Shown here piece after piece: positions 9,839-18,686 of a stretch of DNA of 64,000 bases. The notes below the pieces were generated by a model, which ran no database searches, was not told the DNA's origin, and worked only from the letters and a program-made list of their open reading frames with translations. The stretch covers positions 124,001-188,000 of the forward strand of contig QLTU01000005.1 in the NCBI GenBank assembly GCA_003268905.1, in the 5' to 3' direction. The position numbers and the translations under genes are program-made. Position 1 is the first letter of the stretch, and every line of letters starts with the position of its first letter. The stretch comes from Acidovorax defluvii (GTDB taxonomy: Bacteria; Pseudomonadota; Gammaproteobacteria; Burkholderiales; Burkholderiaceae_C).

Positions 9839-11260
9839 ATGGGACGCACCCTGTACGACAAGATCTGGGACGAGCACGTCGTCCACACCGAAGAAGATGG
9901 CACGTCCATCCTCTACATCGACCGCCATCTGGTGCACGAAGTGACCAGCCCCCAGGCCTTCGAGGGCCTGCGCGAGGCGGGCCGCAAGGTCTGGCGCATG
10001 AGCTCCATCGTGGCCACGGCCGACCACAACACGCCCACCACCGGCTGGGAAAACGGCTACGACGGCATCACCGATCCGATCAGCAAAGAACAGATCACTA
10101 CGCTGAACGACAACATGGCGCAGATCACGCCGGCCGCGTTCTTCCCCTTCATGCACAAGCGCCAGGGCATCGTGCACGTGATCGGCCCGGAAAACGGCGC
10201 CACCCTGCCCGGCATGACGGTGGTGTGCGGCGACAGCCACACCAGCACCCACGGCGCGTTTGGCGCACTGGCCCACGGCATCGGCACGTCGGAAGTCGAG
10301 CATGTGATGGCCACGCAAACCCTGCTGGCCAAGAAGGCCAAGAACATGCTGGTGCAGGTGGACGGCACGCTGGCCAAAGGCGTGACGCCCAAGGACGTGG
10401 TGCTGGCCATCATCGGCAAGATCGGCACGGCCGGCGGCACGGGCTACACCATTGAATTTGCAGGCTCCGTCTTCCGTGCCATGAGCATGGAAGGCCGCAT
10501 GACCGTGTGCAACATGGCCATCGAAGGCGGCGCGCGCGCGGGCCTGGTGGCGGTGGACGAAAAGACCATTGAATACGTCAAGGGCCGCCCGCTGTCGCCC
10601 ACGGGTGTCGAATGGGACCAGGCCGTGGCGTACTGGAAGACGCTGCATTCCGACCCCGACGCGAAGTTCGACACCGTGGTCAAGCTTGACGCCGCAGACA
10701 TCGTGCCGCAGGTGACCTGGGGCACATCGCCCGAGATGGTGCTGGGCATTGACGCCCGCGTGCCCGACCCCGACAAGGAAAAAGACGCCAACAAGCGCGG
10801 CGCCATCGAGCGCGCGCTGACCTACATGGGCCTGCAGCCCGGCAAAGCCATCAACGACATCACCATCGACAAGGTGTTCATCGGCTCGTGCACCAACAGC
10901 CGCATCGAGGACATGCGCGAAGCCGCCGCCGTGGTCAAGAACCTGGGCCGCAAGGTGGCCAGCAACGTGAAGCTGGCCATGGTGGTGCCGGGCTCAGGCC
11001 TGGTCAAGGAACAGGCCGAGCGCGAAGGCCTGGACCAGATCTTCAAGGCCGCAGGCTTTGAATGGCGCGAACCTGGCTGCAGCATGTGCCTGGCCATGAA
11101 CGCCGACCGCCTGGAGCCCGGCGAACGCTGCGCATCCACCAGCAACCGCAACTTCGAAGGCCGCCAGGGCGCTGGCGGCCGCACCCACCTCGTGAGCCCC
11201 GCCATGGCCGCTGCTGCTGCAGTGCACGGCCATTTTGTTGACATTCGCCAATTTGCCTGA
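9839..11260 (+). CDS. leuC: 3-Isopropylmalate dehydratase large subunit
   Basis: With LeuD, isomerises 2- to 3-isopropylmalate in leucine synthesis. The 473 residues start [15 protein letters not shown]. The [4Fe-4S] ligands are in [14 protein letters not shown] and GCSMCLAMN, and the active-site segment [23 protein letters not shown] is intact. AAGAGA precedes the start. A near DnaA box (TTATCCACC) sits in the short gap after the LysR gene. It starts the leuC-entericidin-leuD-leuB series. Confidence 0.98.
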   Translation: MGRTLYDKIWDEHVVHTEEDGTSILYIDRHLVHEVTSPQAFEGLREAGRKVWRMSSIVATADHNTPTTGWENGYDGITDPISKEQITTLNDNMAQITPAAFFPFMHKRQGIVHVIGPENGATLPGMTVVCGDSHTSTHGAFGALAHGIGTSEVEHVMATQTLLAKKAKNMLVQVDGTLAKGVTPKDVVLAIIGKIGTAGGTGYTIEFAGSVFRAMSMEGRMTVCNMAIEGGARAGLVAVDEKTIEYVKGRPLSPTGVEWDQAVAYWKTLHSDPDAKFDTVVKLDAADIVPQVTWGTSPEMVLGIDARVPDPDKEKDANKRGAIERALTYMGLQPGKAINDITIDKVFIGSCTNSRIEDMREAAAVVKNLGRKVASNVKLAMVVPGSGLVKEQAEREGLDQIFKAAGFEWREPGCSMCLAMNADRLEPGERCASTSNRNFEGRQGAGGRTHLVSPAMAAAAAVHGHFVDIRQFA

Positions 11261-11271
11261 AGGAGACCGCC

Positions 11272-11397
11272 ATGAAGAAGATTGCCACCCTCATCGCCCT
11301 GTCCGCCGCTTTCGTGCTGGCGGGCTGCAACACCGTCAAGGGCGTGGGCCAGGACGTTCAACGGGCCGGAGGCGCACTCGAGCGCGCCGCCAAGTAA
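11272..11397 (+). CDS. Entericidin-type small lipoprotein
   Basis: A 41-residue gene. MKKIATLIALSAAFVLAGC is a lipoprotein signal with lipobox LAGC (Cys at 19); the mature part is NTVKGVGQDVQRAGGALERA, an amphipathic helix typical of entericidin A/B proteins. AAGGAGA gives a strong ribosome site 7 bases upstream, and it fits between leuC (stop 11260) and leuD (start 11407). Entericidins are membrane lipoproteins linked to stationary-phase lysis and its antidote in Escherichia coli. Why one sits within a leucine operon is unexplained. Confidence 0.88.
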   Translation: MKKIATLIALSAAFVLAGCNTVKGVGQDVQRAGGALERAAK

Positions 11398-11406
11398 AAG
11401 AACGCC

Positions 11407-12057
11407 ATGCAGAAATTCACCAAGCTCCAAGGCCTTGTGGCCCCGATGGACCGCGAGAACGTCGACACCGACGCCATCATCCCCAAACAGTTCCTCAAGT
11501 CGATCAAGAAGACCGGCTTTGGCGTGAACCTGTTTGACGAATGGCGCTACCTGGACCACGGCGAGCCCGGCATTCCGGAATCGCAACGCAAGCCCAACCC
11601 CGACTTCGTGCTGAACCAGCCGCGCTATGCAGGCGCCTCCACCCTGCTGGCACGCAAGAACTTCGGCTGCGGCTCGAGCCGCGAGCACGCGCCCTGGGCG
11701 CTGGACCAGTACGGCTTTCGCGCCATCATCGCGCCCAGCTTTGCCGACATCTTTTTCAACAACTGCTTCAAGAACGGCCTCTTGCCCATCGTGCTGCCCG
11801 CGGCCACGGTGGCCCAGCTGTTCGATGAAGTGCACGCCTTCCCCGGCTACCAGCTCACCATCGACCTGGAACGCCAGGTGATTGTTAGACCGCAGGGCGA
11901 GGAGATCCCGTTCGAGGTACAGGCCTTCCGCAAATACTGCCTGCTCAACGGTTTTGACGACATCGGCCTGACCCTGCGCCAGTCCGACAAGATCCGCGCC
12001 TTTGAAGCCCAGCGCCTGGCGACCAAGCCGTGGCTGGCGCACACCATGGTGTCGTAA
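11407..12057 (+). CDS. leuD: 3-Isopropylmalate dehydratase small subunit
   Basis: Swivelling domain that completes the LeuC active site. The 216-residue length is normal. [19 protein letters not shown] near the N-terminus and [14 protein letters not shown] near residue 80 are the family signatures. It starts 9 bases after the entericidin gene, implying co-transcription with leuC. Confidence 0.98.
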   Translation: MQKFTKLQGLVAPMDRENVDTDAIIPKQFLKSIKKTGFGVNLFDEWRYLDHGEPGIPESQRKPNPDFVLNQPRYAGASTLLARKNFGCGSSREHAPWALDQYGFRAIIAPSFADIFFNNCFKNGLLPIVLPAATVAQLFDEVHAFPGYQLTIDLERQVIVRPQGEEIPFEVQAFRKYCLLNGFDDIGLTLRQSDKIRAFEAQRLATKPWLAHTMVS

Positions 12058-12085
12058 GGCACCGCAGGCGTCAAAATACCAGACA

Positions 12086-12136
12086 AATTGGCCTCTAGCT
12101 CTTACTGGATAAGCGCTAGCAGCTATCAAAATCAAA
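12086..12136. repeat. AGCGCTT-type palindromic repeat, copy between leuD and leuB
   Basis: CCTCTAGCTCTTA...TAAGCGCTAGCAGCTATCAAAA. Imperfect palindrome centred on TAGCKCTTA-N6-TAAGCGCTA, with GCC on the left and a TATCAAAA flank on the right. It matches the other copies in this window at the core and flank. It separates leuD from leuB within the operon and could form a hairpin in the mRNA. Confidence 0.85.
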
Positions 12137-12145
12137 GCAAACTTC

Positions 12146-13219
12146 ATGAAAATCGCAGTTCTGCCGGGTGACGGCATTGGCACCGAAATCGTCTCCGAAG
12201 CCGTCAAGGTTTTGGAAGCGCTGGAGCTCCCGTTCGAGATGGAATCCGCCCTCGTAGGCGGCGCCGCCTACGAGGCCCATGGCCACCCGCTGCCCGAATC
12301 CACCCTGAAGCTCGCCATGGATGCCGACGCCGTGCTGTTCGGCGCCGTGGGCGACTGGAAATACGACAAGCTCGACCGGCCCCTGCGCCCCGAGCAAGCC
12401 ATCCTGGGCCTGCGCAAGAACCTGGGCCTGTTCGCCAACTTCCGCCCCGCCATCTGCTATGAGCAACTGGTGGGCGCATCCAGCCTCAAGCCCGAGCTGA
12501 TTGCGGGCCTCGATATCCTCATCATCCGTGAGCTCACGGGCGACATCTATTTCGGCCAGCCCCGCGGCCGCCGCACGGCCACCGACGGCCACTTCCCCGG
12601 CGCCGAGGAAGCGTTTGACACGATGCGCTACAGCCGTCCCGAGATCGAGCGCATCGCCCATGTCGCCTTCCAGGCCGCCCGCAAGCGGAGCAAGAAAGTC
12701 ACCAGCGTGGACAAGGCCAACGTGCTCGAAACCTTCCAGTTCTGGAAGGATGTGATGACCGAAGTGGGTCAGCAGTACCCCGATGTGGAACTGCAGCACA
12801 TGTATGTGGACAACGCCGCCATGCAGCTGGTGAAGGCGCCCAAGGCGTTTGACGTGGTGGTCACCGGCAACATGTTCGGCGACATCCTCTCCGACGAAGC
12901 CTCCATGCTCACCGGCTCGATCGGCATGCTGCCCTCGGCCAGCCTGAACAGCAAAGGCCAGGGCCTGTACGAACCCAGCCACGGCAGCGCCCCCGACATC
13001 GCGGGCAAGGGCGTGGCCAACCCGCTGGCCACCATCCTCTCGGCTGCCATGATGCTGCGCTTCAGCCTGAACCAGGAAGCCGCCGCCCAGCGCATCGAAG
13101 CCGCCGTGCAAAAGGTGCTGGCGCAAGGGTTGCGCACGCCCGACATCTACAGCGAAGGCACCACCAAGGTGGGCACCGCGCAGATGGGCGATGCGGTCGT
13201 CCAAGCATTGAAAGGATAA
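12146..13219 (+). CDS. leuB: 3-Isopropylmalate dehydrogenase
   Basis: NAD-dependent oxidative decarboxylation giving the direct precursor of leucine. The 357 residues start [34 protein letters not shown] near 128 and [18 protein letters not shown] near 275 are the catalytic and cofactor-binding regions. It follows leuD after a palindromic repeat and is immediately followed by a hypothetical gene whose ATG touches the leuB stop. Confidence 0.98.
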   Translation: MKIAVLPGDGIGTEIVSEAVKVLEALELPFEMESALVGGAAYEAHGHPLPESTLKLAMDADAVLFGAVGDWKYDKLDRPLRPEQAILGLRKNLGLFANFRPAICYEQLVGASSLKPELIAGLDILIIRELTGDIYFGQPRGRRTATDGHFPGAEEAFDTMRYSRPEIERIAHVAFQAARKRSKKVTSVDKANVLETFQFWKDVMTEVGQQYPDVELQHMYVDNAAMQLVKAPKAFDVVVTGNMFGDILSDEASMLTGSIGMLPSASLNSKGQGLYEPSHGSAPDIAGKGVANPLATILSAAMMLRFSLNQEAAAQRIEAAVQKVLAQGLRTPDIYSEGTTKVGTAQMGDAVVQALKG

Positions 13220-13588
13220 ATGATGCACGCGCCCTACGGAAGCAACCCCAGATTTATCTCTCTTCTGCTGTTAGTCGCAAGCCTGCAAGGCGTAGCAGCG
13301 TATGGACAGTCCTCAGAGCAGTTGGACAAGCTTTTAGAACTGAAAAACTCGTTGTGTGGAGGTTTTGCCAAGGAGGCTGTAATAGTGGCCGAAGGTGCCA
13401 GTAAAGGTCTCTCATATGACGAGGCAGTCAGACAACCAGGGGTTATGTCTTGGATGCTACAAGACGCGAAACCCGTATTCCAAGCTGCGTATCACGGTCT
13501 TTCTGGCCTGCCTCCAGCGGACATCCGAGCGCAAAGCTACTTGCTTTGCAGCAAAAATGCCGAAAAAGAGATAAAACGACTCCGCTAA
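13220..13588 (+). CDS. Hypothetical exported protein
   Basis: The 122-residue product is not recognised. The N-terminus has a hydrophobic stretch (SLLLLVASLQGVAAYG) that looks like a cleavable signal peptide ending near residue 28. Two Cys in the mature part (LCGG near 46, LLCSK near 110) could form a disulfide in the periplasm. The start codon directly follows the leuB stop, and AAAGGA within the leuB end can serve as ribosome site. Base composition is clearly more A+T-rich than leuB or asd, suggesting recent acquisition. The reading frame is intact. Confidence 0.6.
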   Translation: MMHAPYGSNPRFISLLLLVASLQGVAAYGQSSEQLDKLLELKNSLCGGFAKEAVIVAEGASKGLSYDEAVRQPGVMSWMLQDAKPVFQAAYHGLSGLPPADIRAQSYLLCSKNAEKEIKRLR

Positions 13589-13601
13589 AGGCACCTGGCC
13601 T

Positions 13602-13607
13602 TATAAT
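13602..13607 (+). promoter_or_regulatory. Candidate -10 element for asd
   Basis: TATAAT, exact, 9 bases before a short ORF and about 213 bases before asd. No good -35 lies 16-18 bases upstream. Transcription would begin near 13614-13616, producing a roughly 205-base leader. Confidence 0.5.
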
Positions 13608-13615
13608 TCATCCCC

Positions 13616-13717
13616 ATGTTTGCCGCCCGCCCGTTCGCCCTGAACACCGCTTCTGCCGCCCTGGCAGGCGTGGCTGTGCGCGCAATCACCACCAAAACCA
13701 CGACCATTAAGGACTGA
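13616..13717 (+). CDS. Candidate leader peptide of asd (Thr/Ile/Lys-rich)
   Basis: A 33-codon ORF that ends AITTKTTTIKD. After the Ala the last ten residues are five Thr, two Ile, two Lys and one Asp, all members of the aspartate family whose synthesis needs Asd. This resembles the E. coli thr leader, where such codons let the ribosome sense charged tRNA. No Shine-Dalgarno is seen before the ATG, and the -10 element suggests a leaderless start. In-frame GTG codons at 13670 and 13676 are alternatives. Translation is not proven. Confidence 0.45.
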   Translation: MFAARPFALNTASAALAGVAVRAITTKTTTIKD

Positions 13718-13783
13718 CCCAGCTCCGGTATCGTCGTGCGCCCTCCCTGGCCCAGACGAGCCGGGGCAGAAGTCAGTCCCGGT
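13711..13783 (+). promoter_or_regulatory. Structured asd leader RNA
   Basis: GGACTGAC (13711-13718, covering the leader-peptide stop) pairs with GTCAGTCC (13772-13779). Inside it CTCCGG (13723-13728) pairs with CCGGGG (13761-13766) and TCGTC (13731-13735) with GACGA (13755-13759). An alternative, GCCGGG (13760-13765) with CCCGGT (13778-13783), excludes the long stem. The switchable pairs next to Thr codons suggest attenuation, but the T-run after the alternative stem is weak (TGTTTCTT, starting 7 bases on), so the output could instead be translational. Confidence 0.5.
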
Positions 13784-13819
13784 CGGGCACTGTTTCTTAC
13801 ACTGAAAAGGGGCGTTGAA

Positions 13820-14950
13820 ATGAGCAAGTTGGTAGGGTTGGTCGGCTGGCGCGGCATGGTCGGCTCGGTCCTGATAGACCGCATGGAACAAGAGAAGGAC
13901 TTCGATCTGATCGAGCCCATGTTCTTCTCCACCTCGAACGCAGGCGGCAAGGCCCCTGCCCAGGCCAAGAACGAAACGGCCCTGCAGGACGCGTTCAACA
14001 TCGAGGCCTTGAAGCGCTGCGAGATCATCATCACCGCCCAGGGCGGCGACTACACCAACGAGGTGTACCCCAAGCTGCGCGCTGCGGGCTGGAACGGCCA
14101 CTGGATCGACGCGGCTTCCTCCCTGCGCATGGAAAAGAACGCCGTCATCGTGCTCGACCCGGTGAACATGCCCGTCATCAAGAACGCGCTCGCCAACGGC
14201 GGCAAGGACTGGATCGGCGGCAACTGCACCGTGAGCTGCATGCTGATGGGTGTGGGCGCGCTGTACAAGGCGGGCCTCGTGGAGTGGATGAGCACCCAGA
14301 CCTACCAGGCCGCTTCGGGCGGCGGTGCCCAGCACATGCGCGAGTTGCTCACCCAGTACGGCACGCTGAACGCCGAAGTGCGTTCGCTGCTCGACGATCC
14401 CAAGAGCGCCATCCTGGAAATCGACCGCAAGGTCATCGCCAAGCAGCGCAGCCTGTCAGCCGCTGAAACTGCCAACTTCGGCGTACCGCTGGGCGGCTCG
14501 CTGATCCCCTGGATCGACAAGGACCTGGGCAACGGCGTGTCCAAGGAAGAGTGGAAGGGCATGGCCGAGACCAACAAGATTCTGGGCATGGGTGAAGGCT
14601 TTGACTCTGCCGCCATACCGGTCGATGGCTTCTGCGTGCGCGTGGGCGCCATGCGCTGCCACAGCCAGGCCCTGACCTTCAAGCTCAAGAAGGACGTGCC
14701 CGTGGCCGACATCGAGGCCATGATCGCTGCCGACAACCAGTGGGTGAAAGTGGTGCCCAACACGCGCGAGGCCACCATCAAGGACCTGACCCCCGTCGCC
14801 GTGACCGGCACCATGACCATTCCCGTGGGCCGCATCCGCAAGCTGGCCATGGGCCCTGAGTACGTGGGTGCCTTCACCATCGGCGACCAGCTGCTGTGGG
14901 GCGCCGCTGAACCCCTGCGCCGCATGCTGCGGATTCTGCTGGACGCCTGA
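13820..14950 (+). CDS. asd: Aspartate-semialdehyde dehydrogenase
   Basis: Makes aspartate semialdehyde, the branch point to lysine/diaminopimelate, threonine, isoleucine and methionine. The start [18 protein letters not shown] at 13820 follows AAGGGG; the longer frame runs into the leader. The dinucleotide site (GWRGMVGS, 9-16) and the catalytic Cys in [12 protein letters not shown] near 136 are intact. At 376 residues it is the longer proteobacterial form. A strong terminator follows. Confidence 0.97.
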   Translation: MSKLVGLVGWRGMVGSVLIDRMEQEKDFDLIEPMFFSTSNAGGKAPAQAKNETALQDAFNIEALKRCEIIITAQGGDYTNEVYPKLRAAGWNGHWIDAASSLRMEKNAVIVLDPVNMPVIKNALANGGKDWIGGNCTVSCMLMGVGALYKAGLVEWMSTQTYQAASGGGAQHMRELLTQYGTLNAEVRSLLDDPKSAILEIDRKVIAKQRSLSAAETANFGVPLGGSLIPWIDKDLGNGVSKEEWKGMAETNKILGMGEGFDSAAIPVDGFCVRVGAMRCHSQALTFKLKKDVPVADIEAMIAADNQWVKVVPNTREATIKDLTPVAVTGTMTIPVGRIRKLAMGPEYVGAFTIGDQLLWGAAEPLRRMLRILLDA

Positions 14951-14965
14951 TCTGCCCAGCCCCCA

Positions 14966-15000
14966 GGCGCGCGCAGCACACGCTGTAGCGCGCTTTTTTA
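14966..15000 (+). terminator. Rho-independent terminator after asd
   Basis: GCGCGCAGC-ACAC-GCTG, a short bulge, then CGCGC followed by TTTTTTAT. A strong GC stem plus T-run, 16 bases after the asd stop. Confidence 0.88.
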
Positions 15001-15109
15001 TGCCTGGTCGACGGAAACACCCGGTTACGCGGCGTTGGCATTTGGCAACATCTTAATCCCCAAACACAAGGCGACGACACCTCGCTCAAAGCTTCCACAC
15101 CACGTCAGC

Positions 15110-15138
15110 TTGTCAGTGCAAAACATTGCTGCTATGGT
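15110..15138 (+). promoter_or_regulatory. Sigma-70 promoter for fimV
   Basis: TTGTCA (15110-15115, 5 of 6), a 17-base spacer, TATGGT (15133-15138, 4 of 6). Transcription would start near 15145, which rules out the longer fimV reading from 15035 and supports a start at 15179 or later. Confidence 0.6.
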
Positions 15139-15178
15139 GCTTTTTACACATTTTCACGCGCCGGGGCGGGACCAGACC

Positions 15179-17803
15179 ATGAGAAGAACAACACCGCTCG
15201 ACCGAGCAGCACAAACACACTTGATGGCACACATGCATCGTTGGAAATTTTCTGTCCTGGCGGCTGCGGCCGTCGCATTGACCGGTTTCCATGCCGACGA
15301 TGCTTACGCCCTGGCTCTGGGTCGCATTACGGTGCAGTCCGCTCTCGGCGAGCCATTGCGCGCCGAAATCGACCTGCCCCAGATCACACCGGCAGAGGCC
15401 GACACCCTGCGCGCCACAACAGCGTCACCCGAAGTCTTTCGGGCCCAGGGCATGGAGTTCAACCCGGCTGTGAACGACCTGCGGGTGCAACTGCAGCGGC
15501 GGCCTGATGGCACTGCCGTATTGCGCCTGTCCAGCGACCGCCCCGTCAACGACCCGTTCGTGGACTTGGTGCTCGACGCCACATGGGGCAGCGGTCATAT
15601 CGTGCGCAGCTACACCATGCTGTTTGACCCACCGGCATTGCGCCGCGCGGCGCCCACGGTTACCGCAGCACCACAAATTTCAGTCCCTTCGGCAAAAGCC
15701 CAGGCTGGCGCTGCCCCGCGCGTGTCGGCGGCACCGGCTAGCACGCCTCCCCGCAATACCCCTGCCGCCAGCCCGCGCACCGCTCCTGCCGATGGCGTCA
15801 CCGTACAGCCGGGCGATACGGCTGGCCGCCTGGCCAACGCCTACCGCCCTGCCAGCGTGTCGCTGGACCAGATGCTGGTGGCACTGATGCGCGCCAACCC
15901 TGACGCCTTCATCCAGGGCAACGTCAACCGGGTCAAGGCCGGCGCCGTGCTGCAAATGCCTGACGAGGCCACTGCATTGGCCACGCCAGTGGGCGAAGCA
16001 CGCCAGGTTATGGCGGCACAAAGCCGCGATTTCAACGCTTTCCGCCGCAAGCTCGCGGCAGCAGCCCCCACCGCCGAAGTGGCGGCTGCAGAGCGCTCTG
16101 CCAGCGGCACAGTGCGAGCGCGCGTCGAAGACAAGAAACCCGCTACGGCTGCACCCGACAAACTCACCCTGTCCAAGGGCGCCATCACGGGCCAGAAGGC
16201 GGCAGAAGACCAACTGGCCAAGGACAAGCAAGCCAGCGAAGCATCCGCCCGCATGGCCGAACTGTCCAAGAACATTGATGAGCTGAACAAGATCAGCGCT
16301 GCGTCTGCGCCCGTCGGCGCGCCTGCAGCCCCGGCCTCCGCGCCAGGCGCTGTGGCAGTGGCAACACCAGCAGGGATGCCTGCCCAGCCTGCCGCTTCCG
16401 AGCCAGTTGCCGTGGCGGCATCGCCCACGGCGAGCGCCCCCGCAGTACCGGAAGCAGCGGCCTCCGATCCAGTCGTTCCTGCTGAAGCAGCGGCACCAGC
16501 CTCTGCCCCTGTCACGGCACCAGCTCCCACGCCTGCCCCGCCGCCAGCGCCAGCCCCTGAGCCAAGCTTCCTGTCGGACCTGATGGAAGACCCCCTGGTG
16601 CCGGCCGGAGGGCTTCTCGCCTTGATCGCACTGGGCGGTTACGGCGCTTACCGTGTCGTACAACGGCGCCGTGCCAATGCCGGTGTTGACAGCTCCTTCA
16701 TGGACAGCCGCGCTCAGCCCGACTCTTTCTTTGGCGCCAGCGGCGGCCAGAAAGTGGACACCGCCAAGAGCGAGATGACCACAGGCTCATCCATGGCCTA
16801 CTCCCCCAGCCAGCTCGACGCTGGCGGTGACGTGGACCCTGTGGCCGAAGCCGACGTGTACCTGGCGTATGGACGCGATCTGCAGGCCGAGGAGATCCTC
16901 AAGGATGCCATTCGCCACAACCCGGCCCGCGTATCGGTACATGTCAAGCTGGCCGAGATCTATGCCAAGCGGCAGGACCGCAAGGCACTGGAGGTCGTGG
17001 CCGGTGACGTTTTCAAGCTCACCCAGGGCGAAGGCCCGGACTGGACCCGCGTAGCTGAACTGGGCCGCGACCTGGCTCAGGAAAACCCGCTGTACCAGCC
17101 TGGCGGACGTCCTGGTGCGCTCCTGAGCGATGCCACCGCCGCATCCACTGCCGGTTTGGCGGGCAGCGCCATGGCAGCAGCAACCACGCTGCCCCCGGAC
17201 CTGGATCTCGACCTGGATCTGGATTTGCCTGAAGACGCACTGAGCGAGGCGCCAGCCGCCCCCGGTGGTTTTGCCGCAGCAGCGGCCACTGCCACCGCAG
17301 CAAATGCAGCGGATGCCGGCTACAACACCGGCAACGTCGAATCGGAAGCGCTTCCGCAACTGGATCTGCCCCCATCGCTGCCCACCGAGCAGTCTGCCCT
17401 GGCAGCAGCCCCTGACATCGGGTTGCCTGCAGTGGCAGACCTGGATTTTCCGAGCGCCGATGACCTCACAATGCTCCCGTCTGGTGCCATGCCCCTGACA
17501 GCCAGCACCAGTTCAGCGCCCCTGGAAACCGCTCCCATGGAGTTTGACCTGGGTGACTTGACGCTGGATTTGGGCGCTCCAGCCAAGCCTGCGGCGCTGC
17601 CTCCTGCAGCGGCGCTGACCTCCACAGACATCGGCGTCGAGGCCGCCGCGGATGACCCATTGGCCACCAAACTGGCACTGGCGCAAGAGTTCAATGCCAT
17701 TGGCGACACCGATGGGGCCCGCACCCTGGTCGAAGAAGTGGTCGCCGAGTCGTCGGGAGCGCTCAAGGCCCGCGCCCAGCGAATGCTGGCCGACCTGGGC
17801 TGA
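15179..17803 (+). CDS. fimV: FimV-family polar peptidoglycan-binding protein
   Basis: Inner-membrane hub needed for type IV pili and polar organisation in relatives. From 15179 it has 874 residues; starts at 15224 or 15233 are also possible, and the last sits right before the signal MHRWKFSVLAAAAVALTG. The mature N-terminus LALGRITVQSALGEPLRAEIDLP is the FimV signature. A LysM domain follows (TVQPGDTAGRLANAY, about 205-260), then a long Ala/Pro-rich region, a transmembrane helix (PAGGLLALIALGGYGAY, about 480), TPR-like repeats and the C-terminal FimV domain (DPLATKLALAQEFNAIGD). The start is uncertain, the family secure. Confidence 0.9.
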   Translation: MRRTTPLDRAAQTHLMAHMHRWKFSVLAAAAVALTGFHADDAYALALGRITVQSALGEPLRAEIDLPQITPAEADTLRATTASPEVFRAQGMEFNPAVNDLRVQLQRRPDGTAVLRLSSDRPVNDPFVDLVLDATWGSGHIVRSYTMLFDPPALRRAAPTVTAAPQISVPSAKAQAGAAPRVSAAPASTPPRNTPAASPRTAPADGVTVQPGDTAGRLANAYRPASVSLDQMLVALMRANPDAFIQGNVNRVKAGAVLQMPDEATALATPVGEARQVMAAQSRDFNAFRRKLAAAAPTAEVAAAERSASGTVRARVEDKKPATAAPDKLTLSKGAITGQKAAEDQLAKDKQASEASARMAELSKNIDELNKISAASAPVGAPAAPASAPGAVAVATPAGMPAQPAASEPVAVAASPTASAPAVPEAAASDPVVPAEAAAPASAPVTAPAPTPAPPPAPAPEPSFLSDLMEDPLVPAGGLLALIALGGYGAYRVVQRRRANAGVDSSFMDSRAQPDSFFGASGGQKVDTAKSEMTTGSSMAYSPSQLDAGGDVDPVAEADVYLAYGRDLQAEEILKDAIRHNPARVSVHVKLAEIYAKRQDRKALEVVAGDVFKLTQGEGPDWTRVAELGRDLAQENPLYQPGGRPGALLSDATAASTAGLAGSAMAAATTLPPDLDLDLDLDLPEDALSEAPAAPGGFAAAAATATAANAADAGYNTGNVESEALPQLDLPPSLPTEQSALAAAPDIGLPAVADLDFPSADDLTMLPSGAMPLTASTSSAPLETAPMEFDLGDLTLDLGAPAKPAALPPAAALTSTDIGVEAAADDPLATKLALAQEFNAIGDTDGARTLVEEVVAESSGALKARAQRMLADLG

Positions 17804-18672
17804 TGCAGCCGGACAACCCGCCCGCACCGCAAGACACTGCCCCTGCCCACCTCTCCAGGGTGGCCATGGGGGTCAGCTACAACGGCCAGCGCTACAGCGG
17901 CTGGCAAAGCCAGCTGTCTGGCAATACGATCCAGGATCATCTTGAAGCGGCCTTGGGCCGCTTTGCTGCGCACCGGGTCAGCACCTTGTGCGCGGGCCGC
18001 ACCGACGCGGGGGTGCACGGTCTCATGCAGGTTGTGCACTTCGACACGCCACTCCAACGCCCAGCGTCGTCCTGGGTGCGAGGCACCAACACCTTTTTGC
18101 CAGCGGATATTGCGGTGCAATGGGCGCAGCCGGTGCCCGATGGCTTTCACGCACGCGCAAGCGCCATTGCGCGGCGCTATGCCTATGTGCTGCTGCAGTC
18201 GCCCGTGCGGCCCAGCGTGGATGCGGGCCGTGTGGGCTGGGTTTTCTACCCACTCGACCATGCTGCGATGCTGCAGGCAGCGCAACAGCTGTTGGGCGAA
18301 CACGATTTCACCTCGTTCCGGGCTTCGGCTTGCCAGGCCAAGTCACCCGTCAAGACGCTGCAGCGCATCGAGATCACCCGCACGCCATCCAGCATGGCCG
18401 CGCCGCCAGAAGGCTTCGCGCCCTGTTACTGGCGCTTCGAATTTGAAGCCAACGCTTTTTTGCACCACATGATTCGCAACATCATGGGGTGCCTGATTGC
18501 CGTGGGGCAGGGAAAAAAACCACCGCAATGGATCGGCGAAGTGCTGGCTGCGCGCTCACGCGACGCTGCGGCACCCACCTTTTCGCCCGACGGCCTGTAT
18601 TTTCAGGGCCCGGTCTACGAACCCCATTGGGGCCTGCCCAACCGCACGGCTGCGTATGATTGGCTGCCCTGA
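17803..18672 (+). CDS. truA: tRNA pseudouridine synthase A
   Basis: Converts U38-U40 of tRNA anticodon stems to pseudouridine. The 289 residues include the catalytic Asp in AGRTDAGVHGLMQVVHF (near 68) and the C-terminal NAFLHHMIRNIMGCL motif. Its ATG overlaps the fimV stop by one base (TGATG), implying translational coupling. An N-terminal tail of about 18 residues precedes the domain. Confidence 0.97.
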   Translation: MQPDNPPAPQDTAPAHLSRVAMGVSYNGQRYSGWQSQLSGNTIQDHLEAALGRFAAHRVSTLCAGRTDAGVHGLMQVVHFDTPLQRPASSWVRGTNTFLPADIAVQWAQPVPDGFHARASAIARRYAYVLLQSPVRPSVDAGRVGWVFYPLDHAAMLQAAQQLLGEHDFTSFRASACQAKSPVKTLQRIEITRTPSSMAAPPEGFAPCYWRFEFEANAFLHHMIRNIMGCLIAVGQGKKPPQWIGEVLAARSRDAAAPTFSPDGLYFQGPVYEPHWGLPNRTAAYDWLP

Positions 18673-18686
18673 GCACCATCATCACC

